Below, piece by piece: positions 1 to 4,761 of a DNA stretch of 5,321 nt. The notes below the pieces were generated by a model that did no database searches, was not told where the DNA came from, and was given only the letters and a program-made list of their open reading frames with translations. Made by a program: the position numbers and the translations under genes. Origin of the DNA: JAFGIT01 sp016929465 [NCBI: Candidatus Coatesbacteria bacterium] (GTDB lineage: Bacteria > B130-G9); contig JAFGIT010000268.1 in the NCBI GenBank assembly GCA_016929465.1, positions 1-5,321 of the forward strand. The letters are read 5' to 3'. The stretch's first letter is position 1, and each line of letters begins with the position of its first letter.

Positions 1-247
1 GGTTGGCAAAATCGATCGGCTGTCTGGTTTGTATGCTCGAAGTGCTTTTCTCAAAACCGATCAAATGTTGCGAAGAGCGGCTGCGAGATCGGAGCAATAG
101 ACGACGGCGAGCAACCCTTCTACTCTATCGCGTTCTCATACGAATGAGAGAGAGACTCATCTACGGTCTTCTCAAAATCTTGAGACTGACCTGTAAAAGA
201 AGCGCTTCATCGAACAGCGCGTAGCATTCGCTGGTCCGGGTCAGGCC
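1..247. other. Intergenic region downstream of mazG, no convincing gene
   Basis: No reading frame here looks like a complete gene. On the plus strand all three frames are open from the window edge and stop at 98-100, 145-147 and 222-224, so the tail of a plus-strand gene converging on mazG could enter from the left. The frame ending at 100 gives a plausible 32-residue peptide and the frame ending at 224 an arginine- and cysteine-rich one, but nothing identifies the true frame. Two small hairpins occur, TCTCAT/ATGAGA at 134-149 and TCTCAA/TTGAGA at 170-185. Neither has a T tract and I give them no role. Confidence 0.5.
195..220 (-). terminator. Weak candidate intrinsic terminator of mazG
   Basis: Read on the minus strand, 27 nt after the mazG stop codon, GCGCT (220-216) and AGCGC (206-202) can pair around a 9-nt loop. 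They are followed directly by TTCTTTT (201-195). The stem is only 5 bp, so termination may be inefficient or rely on Rho. The position just after the gene and the T-rich tail are the support. Confidence 0.3.
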
Positions 248-1036
248 TCATTTCCGTTGGCGGCGTTTGGATTCGTCCCACAGAAAATCCATTAGCTCCA
301 GAGAGGCTTCATCCGGTGACTTGCCCTGCTCTCTCAGAGCATCCTCAACGTATTTGAAGCGGCCCTCGAATCTCTGTACGGCATCCCTGAGAGCGTCGTC
401 TGGGTTTGACTTGAGATACCGGCCAAGGTTGATAGCAATCATTAGAAGGTCACCATATTCCTCGTGAATGCGCTCCCGTGCACCCTCCTGCAGAGCGCAT
501 CGAAGCTCGTGCAATTCTTCGATTACTTTATCGATAGCGCCACTCACATCTGGCCACTCGAAGCCGACGCGGGCCACTTTCTCCTGCACCACGAGTGCCT
601 GCATGAATCCGGGTTGACTCCTTGGGATCTCCGCGAGCACCGACTTCGATCCTCGCTCTGATTTTTTTATCTCTTCCCATTTCTTGAGAACGTCTGCCGA
701 ATCGGCGACTTCTTCCTGTGCAAAGACGTGAGGATGCCTCCTGATAAGCTTCTCCACGGCCGCAGTAAGCACTTCTCGCATACCGAATTCGCCCATTTCC
801 TGCGAGATCCGAGCGTGAAAGACGATCTGCATCATCAGGTCGCCGAGCTCCTGCGCGAACATATCCGGCTTATTCTGATGAATTGCGTCGAGCGCCTCAT
901 AGGCTTCCTCAATCAGGTTCATCTTGACCGACTCCCTGGTTTGCTCGCGGTCCCAGGGACAGCCGTTTTCCCCGCGCAAGGTGGCGATTATTTCAATGAG
1001 CTTCCTAAAGAGCTCATCGACACTCATGCTACTCAA
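248..1036 (-). CDS. mazG: Nucleoside triphosphate pyrophosphohydrolase MazG
   Basis: A cytoplasmic enzyme of the MazG family, which hydrolyses nucleoside triphosphates to the monophosphate and pyrophosphate. It clears aberrant nucleotides and, in E. coli, affects ppGpp levels. The protein is 262 residues, close to the 263 of E. coli MazG, and has both tandem MazG domains. The N-terminal domain begins with the GCPWDREQT motif (25-33) and carries the Mg-binding ExxE...ExxD set at E44/E47 and E63/D66, with the family RRHPHVF motif at 99-105. The C-terminal domain carries E174/E177 and E193/D196. The first start is TTG at 1036, preceded by GAGGT (1048-1044) with 7-nt spacing. An ATG three codons later (1027) lacks a well-spaced Shine-Dalgarno, so TTG is preferred. 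An in-frame stop at 1063-1061 excludes anything longer. The porin terminator lies upstream, so mazG is probably transcribed separately. Identity is very secure. Confidence 0.95.
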   Translation of the reverse strand: MSSMSVDELFRKLIEIIATLRGENGCPWDREQTRESVKMNLIEEAYEALDAIHQNKPDMFAQELGDLMMQIVFHARISQEMGEFGMREVLTAAVEKLIRRHPHVFAQEEVADSADVLKKWEEIKKSERGSKSVLAEIPRSQPGFMQALVVQEKVARVGFEWPDVSGAIDKVIEELHELRCALQEGARERIHEEYGDLLMIAINLGRYLKSNPDDALRDAVQRFEGRFKYVEDALREQGKSPDEASLELMDFLWDESKRRQRK

Positions 1037-1171
1037 ATCCCAGACCTCAATATCCTTCGGTCAATAGGTTTCAGAATACCTCAAGCCAGATGAGTCGCGT
1101 GCCTGGGGATATCTGAGCCTTCAGCTATCGGCAGGACCTGCCTCCCGCACGCACTTAGCATCCAGTTTCCA
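1037..1171. other. Short intergenic region upstream of mazG
   Basis: This stretch lies between the porin terminator and mazG and should hold the mazG promoter, but I find no convincing -35/-10 pair on the minus strand. It contains a small hairpin, GGCAG/CTGCC with a 3-nt loop, at 1132-1144, about 100 nt upstream of the mazG start. The hairpin has no T tract, so it is not a terminator. A 26-codon minus-strand ORF starting at a GGATG near 1162 has no ribosome binding site and is not called. Confidence 0.4.
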
Positions 1172-1214
1172 GCCAACAAAACGAAGGGGCAGACAACCCT
1201 AAGGCGTCTGCCCC
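1172..1214 (-). terminator. Intrinsic terminator of the porin gene
   Basis: A perfect 9-bp GC-rich inverted repeat, GGGGCAGAC (1186-1194) and GTCTGCCCC (1206-1214), encloses an 11-nt loop. Read on the minus strand it starts about 52 nt after the porin stop codon and is followed by the T-rich tail TTCGTTTTGTT (1185-1175). This is a typical Rho-independent terminator and separates the porin transcript from mazG. On the plus strand the hairpin is followed by ATCGATTATTATC, which is a poor T tract, so it acts mainly in the minus direction. Confidence 0.85.
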
Positions 1215-1266
1215 ATCGATTATTATCAGCTTTCACGCGCCAGTTCGTCGCCCGGCGCAACCGATT

Positions 1267-2343
1267 TTAGAAGTAGCCTTGCAGCTGAGCCACGAAGATG
1301 TTGTCCGCGACTTCACAGCCTGGATGATTATCGTTGATATTCCAGATGTAGTTCAGCTGAAGCTTGGCATAGTTCTGGTCGATGAAGACATTCAGACCAT
1401 AAGTGATGAGCCTTCCTAGATCGCCGATAACATGCTTGTCAGTATCGGGATCGAGGTATTCATACCTTACGACCGGCTCGACCGTGTGGAAGTAGTCATA
1501 GCCGGTGTCGATCTTGTAGCCCATATACACGTACCAGCCATATCCATTTTCGGACTTGTCGGTGAATCCGAAGGCATTGATCTGATTGAGGTTATTATGC
1601 TTCATTCCGATCCATTCACCGGCGAGATCCAGCCCCTGAAAATCAATGGCCAGACCCGCGCTATACTGCTGGTATTCGTCGTGCCCGTTACCAAAATTCT
1701 TGGCCCCATGTGTGCCACGTGCATAGTTACCGAAGAACTTCACACCCTTGGTCGGCTGCAGACAAGCCCTGGCAACCCATTCCTTCTGGTCGTTATTGTC
1801 GCCCTGATTGACGCCGGTTCCGTTATATGCACCACCCTCAACGAGGAACATGGTGAAATCGTCCTTCTCGAAATGGAAGGTCGCCGAGGCACCGATGTCA
1901 CGATTCGCTGGGAGATGTCCCCACTGATTTGCGCCTCTCACGAAGCTGGTAGGAATCGCATAGTAGATGAACGGCAAAGCGCTAGTAGATGTCAGCGACT
2001 CGTATGTCCCGGGCTTATACATCTGCCCGAAGCTCAAATCAACGTGCGGGATATACTTGAGTGTAATGAAAGCGTCCATCAGCGCGGGGTTGTGATCAAG
2101 CTTCATCAGGAATTTGAAGTCGACCTTCTCATACACCGAGCCACTTGCGCAAAGCCATACGCGCCTCAGCTCAAAAGTATCGGACATCTCATCTTCCTCG
2201 AACTCAGCATAGTAAGTCTGAATAAGACCTTTTAGCTGGAGCTCTCCGTGGGCGTGCTTCACTGTCAGAATGTCGCAAAATGCGCTGCTTCCGACGAGAG
2301 CAACCGCCATCGCCAACAGCCAAATCGCTGTTCTTCTAGTCAT
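1267..2343 (-). CDS. Outer-membrane porin, phosphate-selective porin O/P family
   Basis: A 358-residue outer-membrane beta-barrel protein of the OprO/OprP type (Porin_O_P family). It begins with a Sec signal peptide (positive MTRR, hydrophobic stretch about 6-20, likely cleavage after A-F-C at 23) and ends in QLQGYF, the terminal aromatic residue typical of proteins inserted by the Bam machinery. Family landmarks are visible: ELRRVWL (59-64) leading into a strand, KLDHNPALMDAFITLKY (81-97), SFGQMYKPGTYE (104-115), RDIGASATF (148-156), EPVVRYEYLDPDTD (289-302) and the last strand AKLQLNY (326-332). Alternating polar and hydrophobic residues run through the second half. The substrate cannot be read from the sequence: the family name comes from phosphate and pyrophosphate channels, but many members transport other anions or are uncharacterised, and this protein has many acidic residues. 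The ATG at 2343 has an AGGAAGAGGAG ribosome binding site with 11-nt spacing. It appears monocistronic, with its own promoter and terminator. Confidence 0.85.
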   Translation of the reverse strand: MTRRTAIWLLAMAVALVGSSAFCDILTVKHAHGELQLKGLIQTYYAEFEEDEMSDTFELRRVWLCASGSVYEKVDFKFLMKLDHNPALMDAFITLKYIPHVDLSFGQMYKPGTYESLTSTSALPFIYYAIPTSFVRGANQWGHLPANRDIGASATFHFEKDDFTMFLVEGGAYNGTGVNQGDNNDQKEWVARACLQPTKGVKFFGNYARGTHGAKNFGNGHDEYQQYSAGLAIDFQGLDLAGEWIGMKHNNLNQINAFGFTDKSENGYGWYVYMGYKIDTGYDYFHTVEPVVRYEYLDPDTDKHVIGDLGRLITYGLNVFIDQNYAKLQLNYIWNINDNHPGCEVADNIFVAQLQGYF

Positions 2344-2354
2344 TGTCTGCGTGT

Positions 2355-2360
2355 CTCCTC
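2355..2360 (-). promoter_or_regulatory. Ribosome binding site of the porin gene
   Basis: On the minus strand GAGGAG (2360-2355), within the purine-rich AGGAAGAGGAGA, lies 11 nt before the ATG at 2343. The spacing is slightly long but the match is strong, and it fixes the start. Confidence 0.7.
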
Positions 2361-2390
2361 TTCCTTAGGTTTAAGAATTACGTTAGAGCT

Positions 2391-2419
2391 AACATACTCT
2401 CAAGATTTCACGGTCACAA
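2391..2419 (-). promoter_or_regulatory. Candidate sigma70-type promoter of the porin gene
   Basis: On the minus strand TTGTGA (2419-2414, 4 of 6 to TTGACA) and TATGTT (2396-2391, 4 of 6 to TATAAT) are separated by exactly 17 bp. Transcription would start near 2384 and leave a 5' leader of about 40 nt that contains the ribosome binding site. A GTTAG-AG-CTAAC inverted repeat (2382-2393) covers the end of the -10 box and the start point and could be an operator. This is inferred from consensus matching only. Confidence 0.45.
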
Positions 2420-2511
2420 CAATCATGTGCAGGCAATCCAGATCAGTCCAAGGAATCTTCGCCCTAATATTTCGGCTGCCCGCTATTCTATTAGTAACTA
2501 GATTGCTGCTG

Positions 2512-2539
2512 GCCAATCACAAAAAGCCCTGCCAATCAC
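2512..2539. repeat. Direct repeat pair GCCAATCAC
   Basis: The 9-mer GCCAATCAC occurs at 2512-2520 and again at 2531-2539, 19 bp start to start (close to two helical turns). It lies about 95-120 bp upstream of the porin -35 box. Spacing and position fit tandem sites for a transcription activator, but no regulator is known and chance cannot be excluded. Confidence 0.4.
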
Positions 2540-2636
2540 CTCCCTCACATTCTATCTGAAGTGATCGTTTGCCAACGACTGCCGTAAGCAATATCGACGC
2601 TGACATAATAGATTCTCAAACACAGCAACCATTACT

Positions 2637-2646
2637 TAAATATTTA
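2637..2646. repeat. AT-rich palindrome TAAATATTTA
   Basis: A perfect 10-bp palindrome sits near the centre of the divergent region. Partial symmetry continues outside it: after one mismatch on each side, C/G and A/T pairs resume. It could be an operator read from either side, but AT-rich palindromes of this size arise easily by chance. Confidence 0.3.
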
Positions 2647-2730
2647 GGTTATGTGAAGCTGTTGTCAATGTCAAATGTTTTTCGCGATGGCTTCCCCTTG
2701 GATGCAAATTCAAGCATCAGATGATGGTCA

Positions 2731-2759
2731 TTGACGGCTTTCCACGGGCGGTTTACCAT
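2731..2759 (+). promoter_or_regulatory. Candidate promoter for the M28 lipoprotein transcript
   Basis: TTGACG (2731-2736, 5 of 6 to consensus) and TACCAT (2754-2759, 4 of 6) are spaced by 17 bp. Transcription would start near 2766, giving a 5' leader of about 140 nt before the ATG at 2907. The inverted repeat GATGGT (2723-2728) and ACCATC (2755-2760) flanks the -35 box and covers the -10 box, which would suit a repressor site. The evidence is consensus matching only. Confidence 0.4.
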
Positions 2760-2878
2760 CCATTGAATGCAGATGGACGTCGGTGACCGGGCGACACTCA
2801 GAGCGCTGCCTGCTACCTATATAGCCTTGAATTGGCCGGGTCCATCTGGTAACTACCAATTATTGAGAGGCATCCGAA

Positions 2879-2929
2879 ATGGCTGGCAACGGACGTGAGG
2901 GATTCGATGGTATTACTGACGAGAAGTGA
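2879..2929 (+). CDS. Possible 16-codon leader ORF overlapping the M28 gene start
   Basis: An ATG at 2879 is preceded by GAGAGG (2865-2870) with 8-nt spacing and opens a 16-residue frame, MAGNGREGFDGITDEK, ending at TGA 2927-2929. It runs in a different frame from the lipoprotein gene and overlaps its start codon (2907) and its Shine-Dalgarno (2897-2901). Ribosomes translating it would cover or expose the main start, so it could couple or attenuate translation of the lipoprotein. It has no recognisable protein signature and may be chance. Its ribosome binding site is about as good as that of the main gene. Confidence 0.3.
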   Translation: MAGNGREGFDGITDEK

Positions 2930-3899
2930 AAAGAATCATAGATCGAGATACAGGGGAGATGTACTAGCCGCACGCCGGCTCGCCGCGGCCGCGGCGATGC
3001 TCTTATTAGCGATGGTTCTCGCCTGCAATAATTCGGATGTCGATTTCACACCACCGCCAACGCCGGCTCCCGTCCCGTTTGATGCGGATAGGGCGTTCTC
3101 TCACCTGATTGCTCAGGTCGGCTTCGGCCCGAGAGTGCCGGGCTCTCGAGGACACACTGAATGCCAGGACTATATAATGAGGCATTTGTCGGCGACAGCA
3201 CGATCGATCCAGACGCAGCGTTTCGAGATCGAATGTTACGGAGATGGAATATTCGGCACGAACATACTTGCGAGTTTCGGGCGAGGCGACCTCTCGCCGA
3301 TGCTGTTCGCATGCCATTGGGACACTCGTCCAGTGGCAGATAAGGACCCATTCATGGAGAACCGGCACAAGCCGATACCCGGGGCGAATGACGGAGCATC
3401 GGGAGTCGCCGTATTGCTCGAGCTAGCTACACAATTCCATGCCAATCCACCCAAGAGGGAGGTTGTCCTCGCCTTCCTGGATGCTGAGGATTCGGGCGAT
3501 TATGAGAGCTGCAAGTATTGCATAGGCTCATATCAACTTGGGCAAGAATTGGATACCTATTTTCCGAACCGGCCGGTCTTCGGTGTTCTGATCGACATGA
3601 TAGGTGACAAGGACCTGTCGATTCCGAAAGAGGCATATTCCTCAGCTCTTGCCCCAGACGTGGTTTCGAGGGTCTGGGGTATCGCGCGGCGTCTCGGCTA
3701 CTCTCAATTCAAGGATGAACTCGGGAATCCAGTGTTTGACGACCACGTGTGGCTGAACCGCGCCGGCATTCCCACGATCGATATTATAGATTTCGACTAT
3801 CCCGTCTGGCATACACTCGGAGATACTCCTGACAACTGCAGCAAGACATCACTCAAAGCGGTGGGCGATGTCCTTTACGTTCTTGCCAATGAAGATTAA
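2907..3899 (+). CDS. Glutaminyl-peptide cyclotransferase-like M28 family lipoprotein
   Basis: A zinc-dependent M28-fold enzyme of the bacterial and animal-type glutaminyl cyclase branch, which converts N-terminal glutamine of exported peptides to pyroglutamate. General M28 aminopeptidase activity is the alternative. It is 330 residues from the ATG at 2907, chosen because GAGGG (2897-2901) lies 5 nt upstream. A GTG at 2895 would add four residues but has no good Shine-Dalgarno. A long basic N-terminus precedes a hydrophobic stretch and the lipobox V-L-A-C with C40, followed by a proline-rich linker, indicating a lipoprotein. Active-site candidates in order are HWD (H137, D139), zinc-ligand D162 in GANDGASG, E194-D195 in LDAED, D230 in LIDMIG and H302 in VWHTLGDT. 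These match the D, E-E, D and H of human cyclase, except that the second Glu is Asp. An 18-bp palindrome lies in the signal-peptide codons. The family is secure, the exact substrate inferred. Confidence 0.85.
   Translation: MVLLTRSEKNHRSRYRGDVLAARRLAAAAAMLLLAMVLACNNSDVDFTPPPTPAPVPFDADRAFSHLIAQVGFGPRVPGSRGHTECQDYIMRHLSATARSIQTQRFEIECYGDGIFGTNILASFGRGDLSPMLFACHWDTRPVADKDPFMENRHKPIPGANDGASGVAVLLELATQFHANPPKREVVLAFLDAEDSGDYESCKYCIGSYQLGQELDTYFPNRPVFGVLIDMIGDKDLSIPKEAYSSALAPDVVSRVWGIARRLGYSQFKDELGNPVFDDHVWLNRAGIPTIDIIDFDYPVWHTLGDTPDNCSKTSLKAVGDVLYVLANED
2980..2997. repeat. 18-bp perfect palindrome in the lipoprotein signal-peptide codons
   Basis: TCGCCGCGGCCGCGGCGA reads identically on both strands. 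In mRNA it could fold into a 7-bp, nearly all-GC stem closed by a GGCC tetraloop, starting about 74 nt after the start codon. It encodes the alanine run before the lipobox (Leu-Ala-Ala-Ala-Ala-Ala-Met) and is probably a by-product of alternating GCC and GCG alanine codons. Confidence 0.6.
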
Positions 3900-3907
3900 T
3901 CTCCAAT

Positions 3908-3946
3908 GAGAGGAGGTCCTGCCTCTCTTCCGGTGACCTTTTCTTT
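3908..3946 (+). terminator. Candidate weak terminator or attenuator after the M28 gene
   Basis: Just after the M28 stop codon two mutually exclusive hairpins are possible. One pairs GAGAGG (3908-3913) with CCTCTC (3922-3927). The other pairs AGGTC (3914-3918) with GACCT (3935-3939), and can extend with G-U pairs into the TTTTCTTT tract at 3939-3946. The T tract immediately after GACCT resembles a terminator, but the loop is 16 nt and pairing into the T run is mostly wobble. It may allow partial read-through into the downstream gene. Confidence 0.35.
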
Positions 3947-3982
3947 GATCTAATTGGGATATTCAACCGACCTTTAATGAAT

Positions 3983-3987
3983 AGGAG
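3983..3987 (+). promoter_or_regulatory. Ribosome binding site of the beta-helix transferase gene
   Basis: AGGAG lies 6 nt before the ATG at 3994. This is a strong Shine-Dalgarno and settles the start. Confidence 0.8.
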
Positions 3988-3993
3988 ATCGTC

Positions 3994-4671
3994 ATGTTCT
4001 CACCCCCCGATTTATTCAGTCTGACCGACTTCGAACACAATGGAATCTTCGATGGGCTCAAGTATGCCTGGGAAGCGCTTCCGAGAATCGAGGATTACAT
4101 CAAATCCGTGATCAGGCCGGGAATTCACGGGGAGATCATGTCCAATGTGACCTTACTCGGGGATGTATTCATCGGTGAAGGGACGGTGGTCGAACCGGGC
4201 GCCTTCATCAATGGCCCCACGATTATAGGCAAGAACTGCCAGGTACGGCAGAATGCCTACATTCGTGGCTCGGTCCTGGTCGGGGATGGATGTGTGGTCG
4301 GTCATTCAACCGAGGTCAAGAACGCTCTATTCATGAATGCCTCGAACGCTCCGCACTTCAACTACGTGGGTGACAGCATCCTGGGCGCGGGTGCAAATCT
4401 CGGGGCGGGGACCAAGCTGTCGAATTTCAAGATCACCGTGGACAAAACAATAAAGATCAAAGTGGGAGACGAGGTCTTCGATACGGGATTGATCAAATTC
4501 GGCGCTATCCTCGGTGACGGAGTGCAGACGGGCTGCAATGCAGTTCTGAATCCGGGGACTCTTGTCGGACGAAGGTCCCAGATCTACGCCAATTCGCTGG
4601 TGCGCGGCTATATTCCGCCAAATACCATCGTGAAACTCAGGCAGAGCTTCGACTTATCCAATCTCACTTGA
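3994..4671 (+). CDS. Stand-alone left-handed beta-helix (hexapeptide) acyltransferase-like protein, GlmU C-terminal type
   Basis: A 225-residue cytoplasmic protein. It has an alpha-helical N-terminus (about 1-40, with SLTDFEHNGIFDGLKYAWEAL) typical of a family of GlmU-like proteins, then left-handed beta-helix coils (about 45-205) rich in I/V-G-x-G repeats such as VFIGEGTVVEPGA and SILGAGANLGAGT. It lacks the N-terminal uridylyltransferase domain of GlmU. When its VGHSTEVKN to GAGT segment is aligned by eye to E. coli GlmU, R91, K109, H121, Y124 and N135 fall exactly on R333, K351, H363, Y366 and N377, the acetyltransferase residues. K392 has no exact partner, though K151 is one position away. 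It is therefore probably an active acyl- or acetyltransferase on a sugar phosphate or nucleotide sugar, but the substrate is unknown. Related proteins are often named UDP-N-acetylglucosamine diphosphorylase without a nucleotidyltransferase domain. It follows the M28 gene by 94 bp and precedes coaE by 90 bp. Confidence 0.8.
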   Translation: MFSPPDLFSLTDFEHNGIFDGLKYAWEALPRIEDYIKSVIRPGIHGEIMSNVTLLGDVFIGEGTVVEPGAFINGPTIIGKNCQVRQNAYIRGSVLVGDGCVVGHSTEVKNALFMNASNAPHFNYVGDSILGAGANLGAGTKLSNFKITVDKTIKIKVGDEVFDTGLIKFGAILGDGVQTGCNAVLNPGTLVGRRSQIYANSLVRGYIPPNTIVKLRQSFDLSNLT

Positions 4672-4761
4672 CATGATGAGGGCTGAACTGGTGGGGCTTG
4701 TCATTTGTTGCTTTGATTGGGAGCAAGTGTCAAGAATCCACAAAGGAGAGGATTTCGGAGC
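4672..4761 (+). promoter_or_regulatory. Short gap before coaE with ribosome binding site
   Basis: The 90-bp gap contains AAAGGAGAGG (4742-4751), 10 nt before the coaE start, which serves as the ribosome binding site. A 7-bp inverted repeat, CTTGACA (4667-4673) and TGTCAAG (4728-4734), spans the gap, with a related CTTGTCA between its arms at 4697-4703. A perfect TTGACA at 4668 has no -10 box at the right distance. No terminator is visible, so read-through from the upstream gene is likely. Confidence 0.5.

Larger units (their letters stand above)
2344..2894. other. Divergent intergenic regulatory region between porin and M28 lipoprotein
   Basis: About 550 bp with no convincing gene on either strand lie between two divergent genes. 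From left to right it holds the porin leader and promoter (2344-2419) and two copies of GCCAATCAC (2512-2520 and 2531-2539). A TAAATATTTA palindrome follows (2637-2646), then a tandem TGTCAA repeat (2663-2674). GATGC/GCATC (2701-2718) and GATGGT/ACCATC (2723-2760) inverted repeats surround a candidate rightward promoter (2731-2759), and a TGGTA-AC-TACCA repeat lies at 2847-2858. No canonical Pho box (CTGTCAT repeats spaced by 11 bp) was found despite the porin family name. The length is large for two simple promoters, which suggests regulation or a missed small RNA. Confidence 0.55.

Noticed and set aside
3-224. A 73-codon plus-strand frame with a TTG start at the window edge
   Set aside because: It is rich in Arg and Cys, has no ribosome binding site in view and no recognisable family. 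All three plus frames are partly open here, so the choice of frame is arbitrary.
1132-1144. Hairpin GGCAG/CTGCC as a terminator upstream of mazG
   Set aside because: There is no T tract on either strand after the stem, and the stem is only 5 bp.
1432-2235. A 267-codon plus-strand frame opposite the porin gene
   Set aside because: It lies wholly antisense to a well-supported porin with signal peptide and barrel motifs, has no matching family features, and is best explained by codon bias of the opposite strand.
2535-2546. ATCACCTCCC resembling the 3' end of 16S rRNA, or a perfect Shine-Dalgarno on the minus strand
   Set aside because: The flanking sequence is not 16S rRNA, and on the minus strand no start codon lies at a workable distance that opens a meaningful frame.
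2248-2559. A 103-codon plus-strand frame crossing the porin start and promoter
   Set aside because: It overlaps the porin signal peptide antisense and runs through the proposed promoter. Its composition is Ser/Arg/Cys-rich and unlike a real protein.
2598-2620. CTGACATAATAG as a possible Pho box for a phosphate porin
   Set aside because: The second half-site expected 11 bp later does not match CTGTCAT. Only one partial half-site is present.
4668-4696. A perfect TTGACA -35 box before coaE
   Set aside because: The hexamer at 17-bp spacing is GTGGGG, which is not a -10 box, and other spacings are no better.
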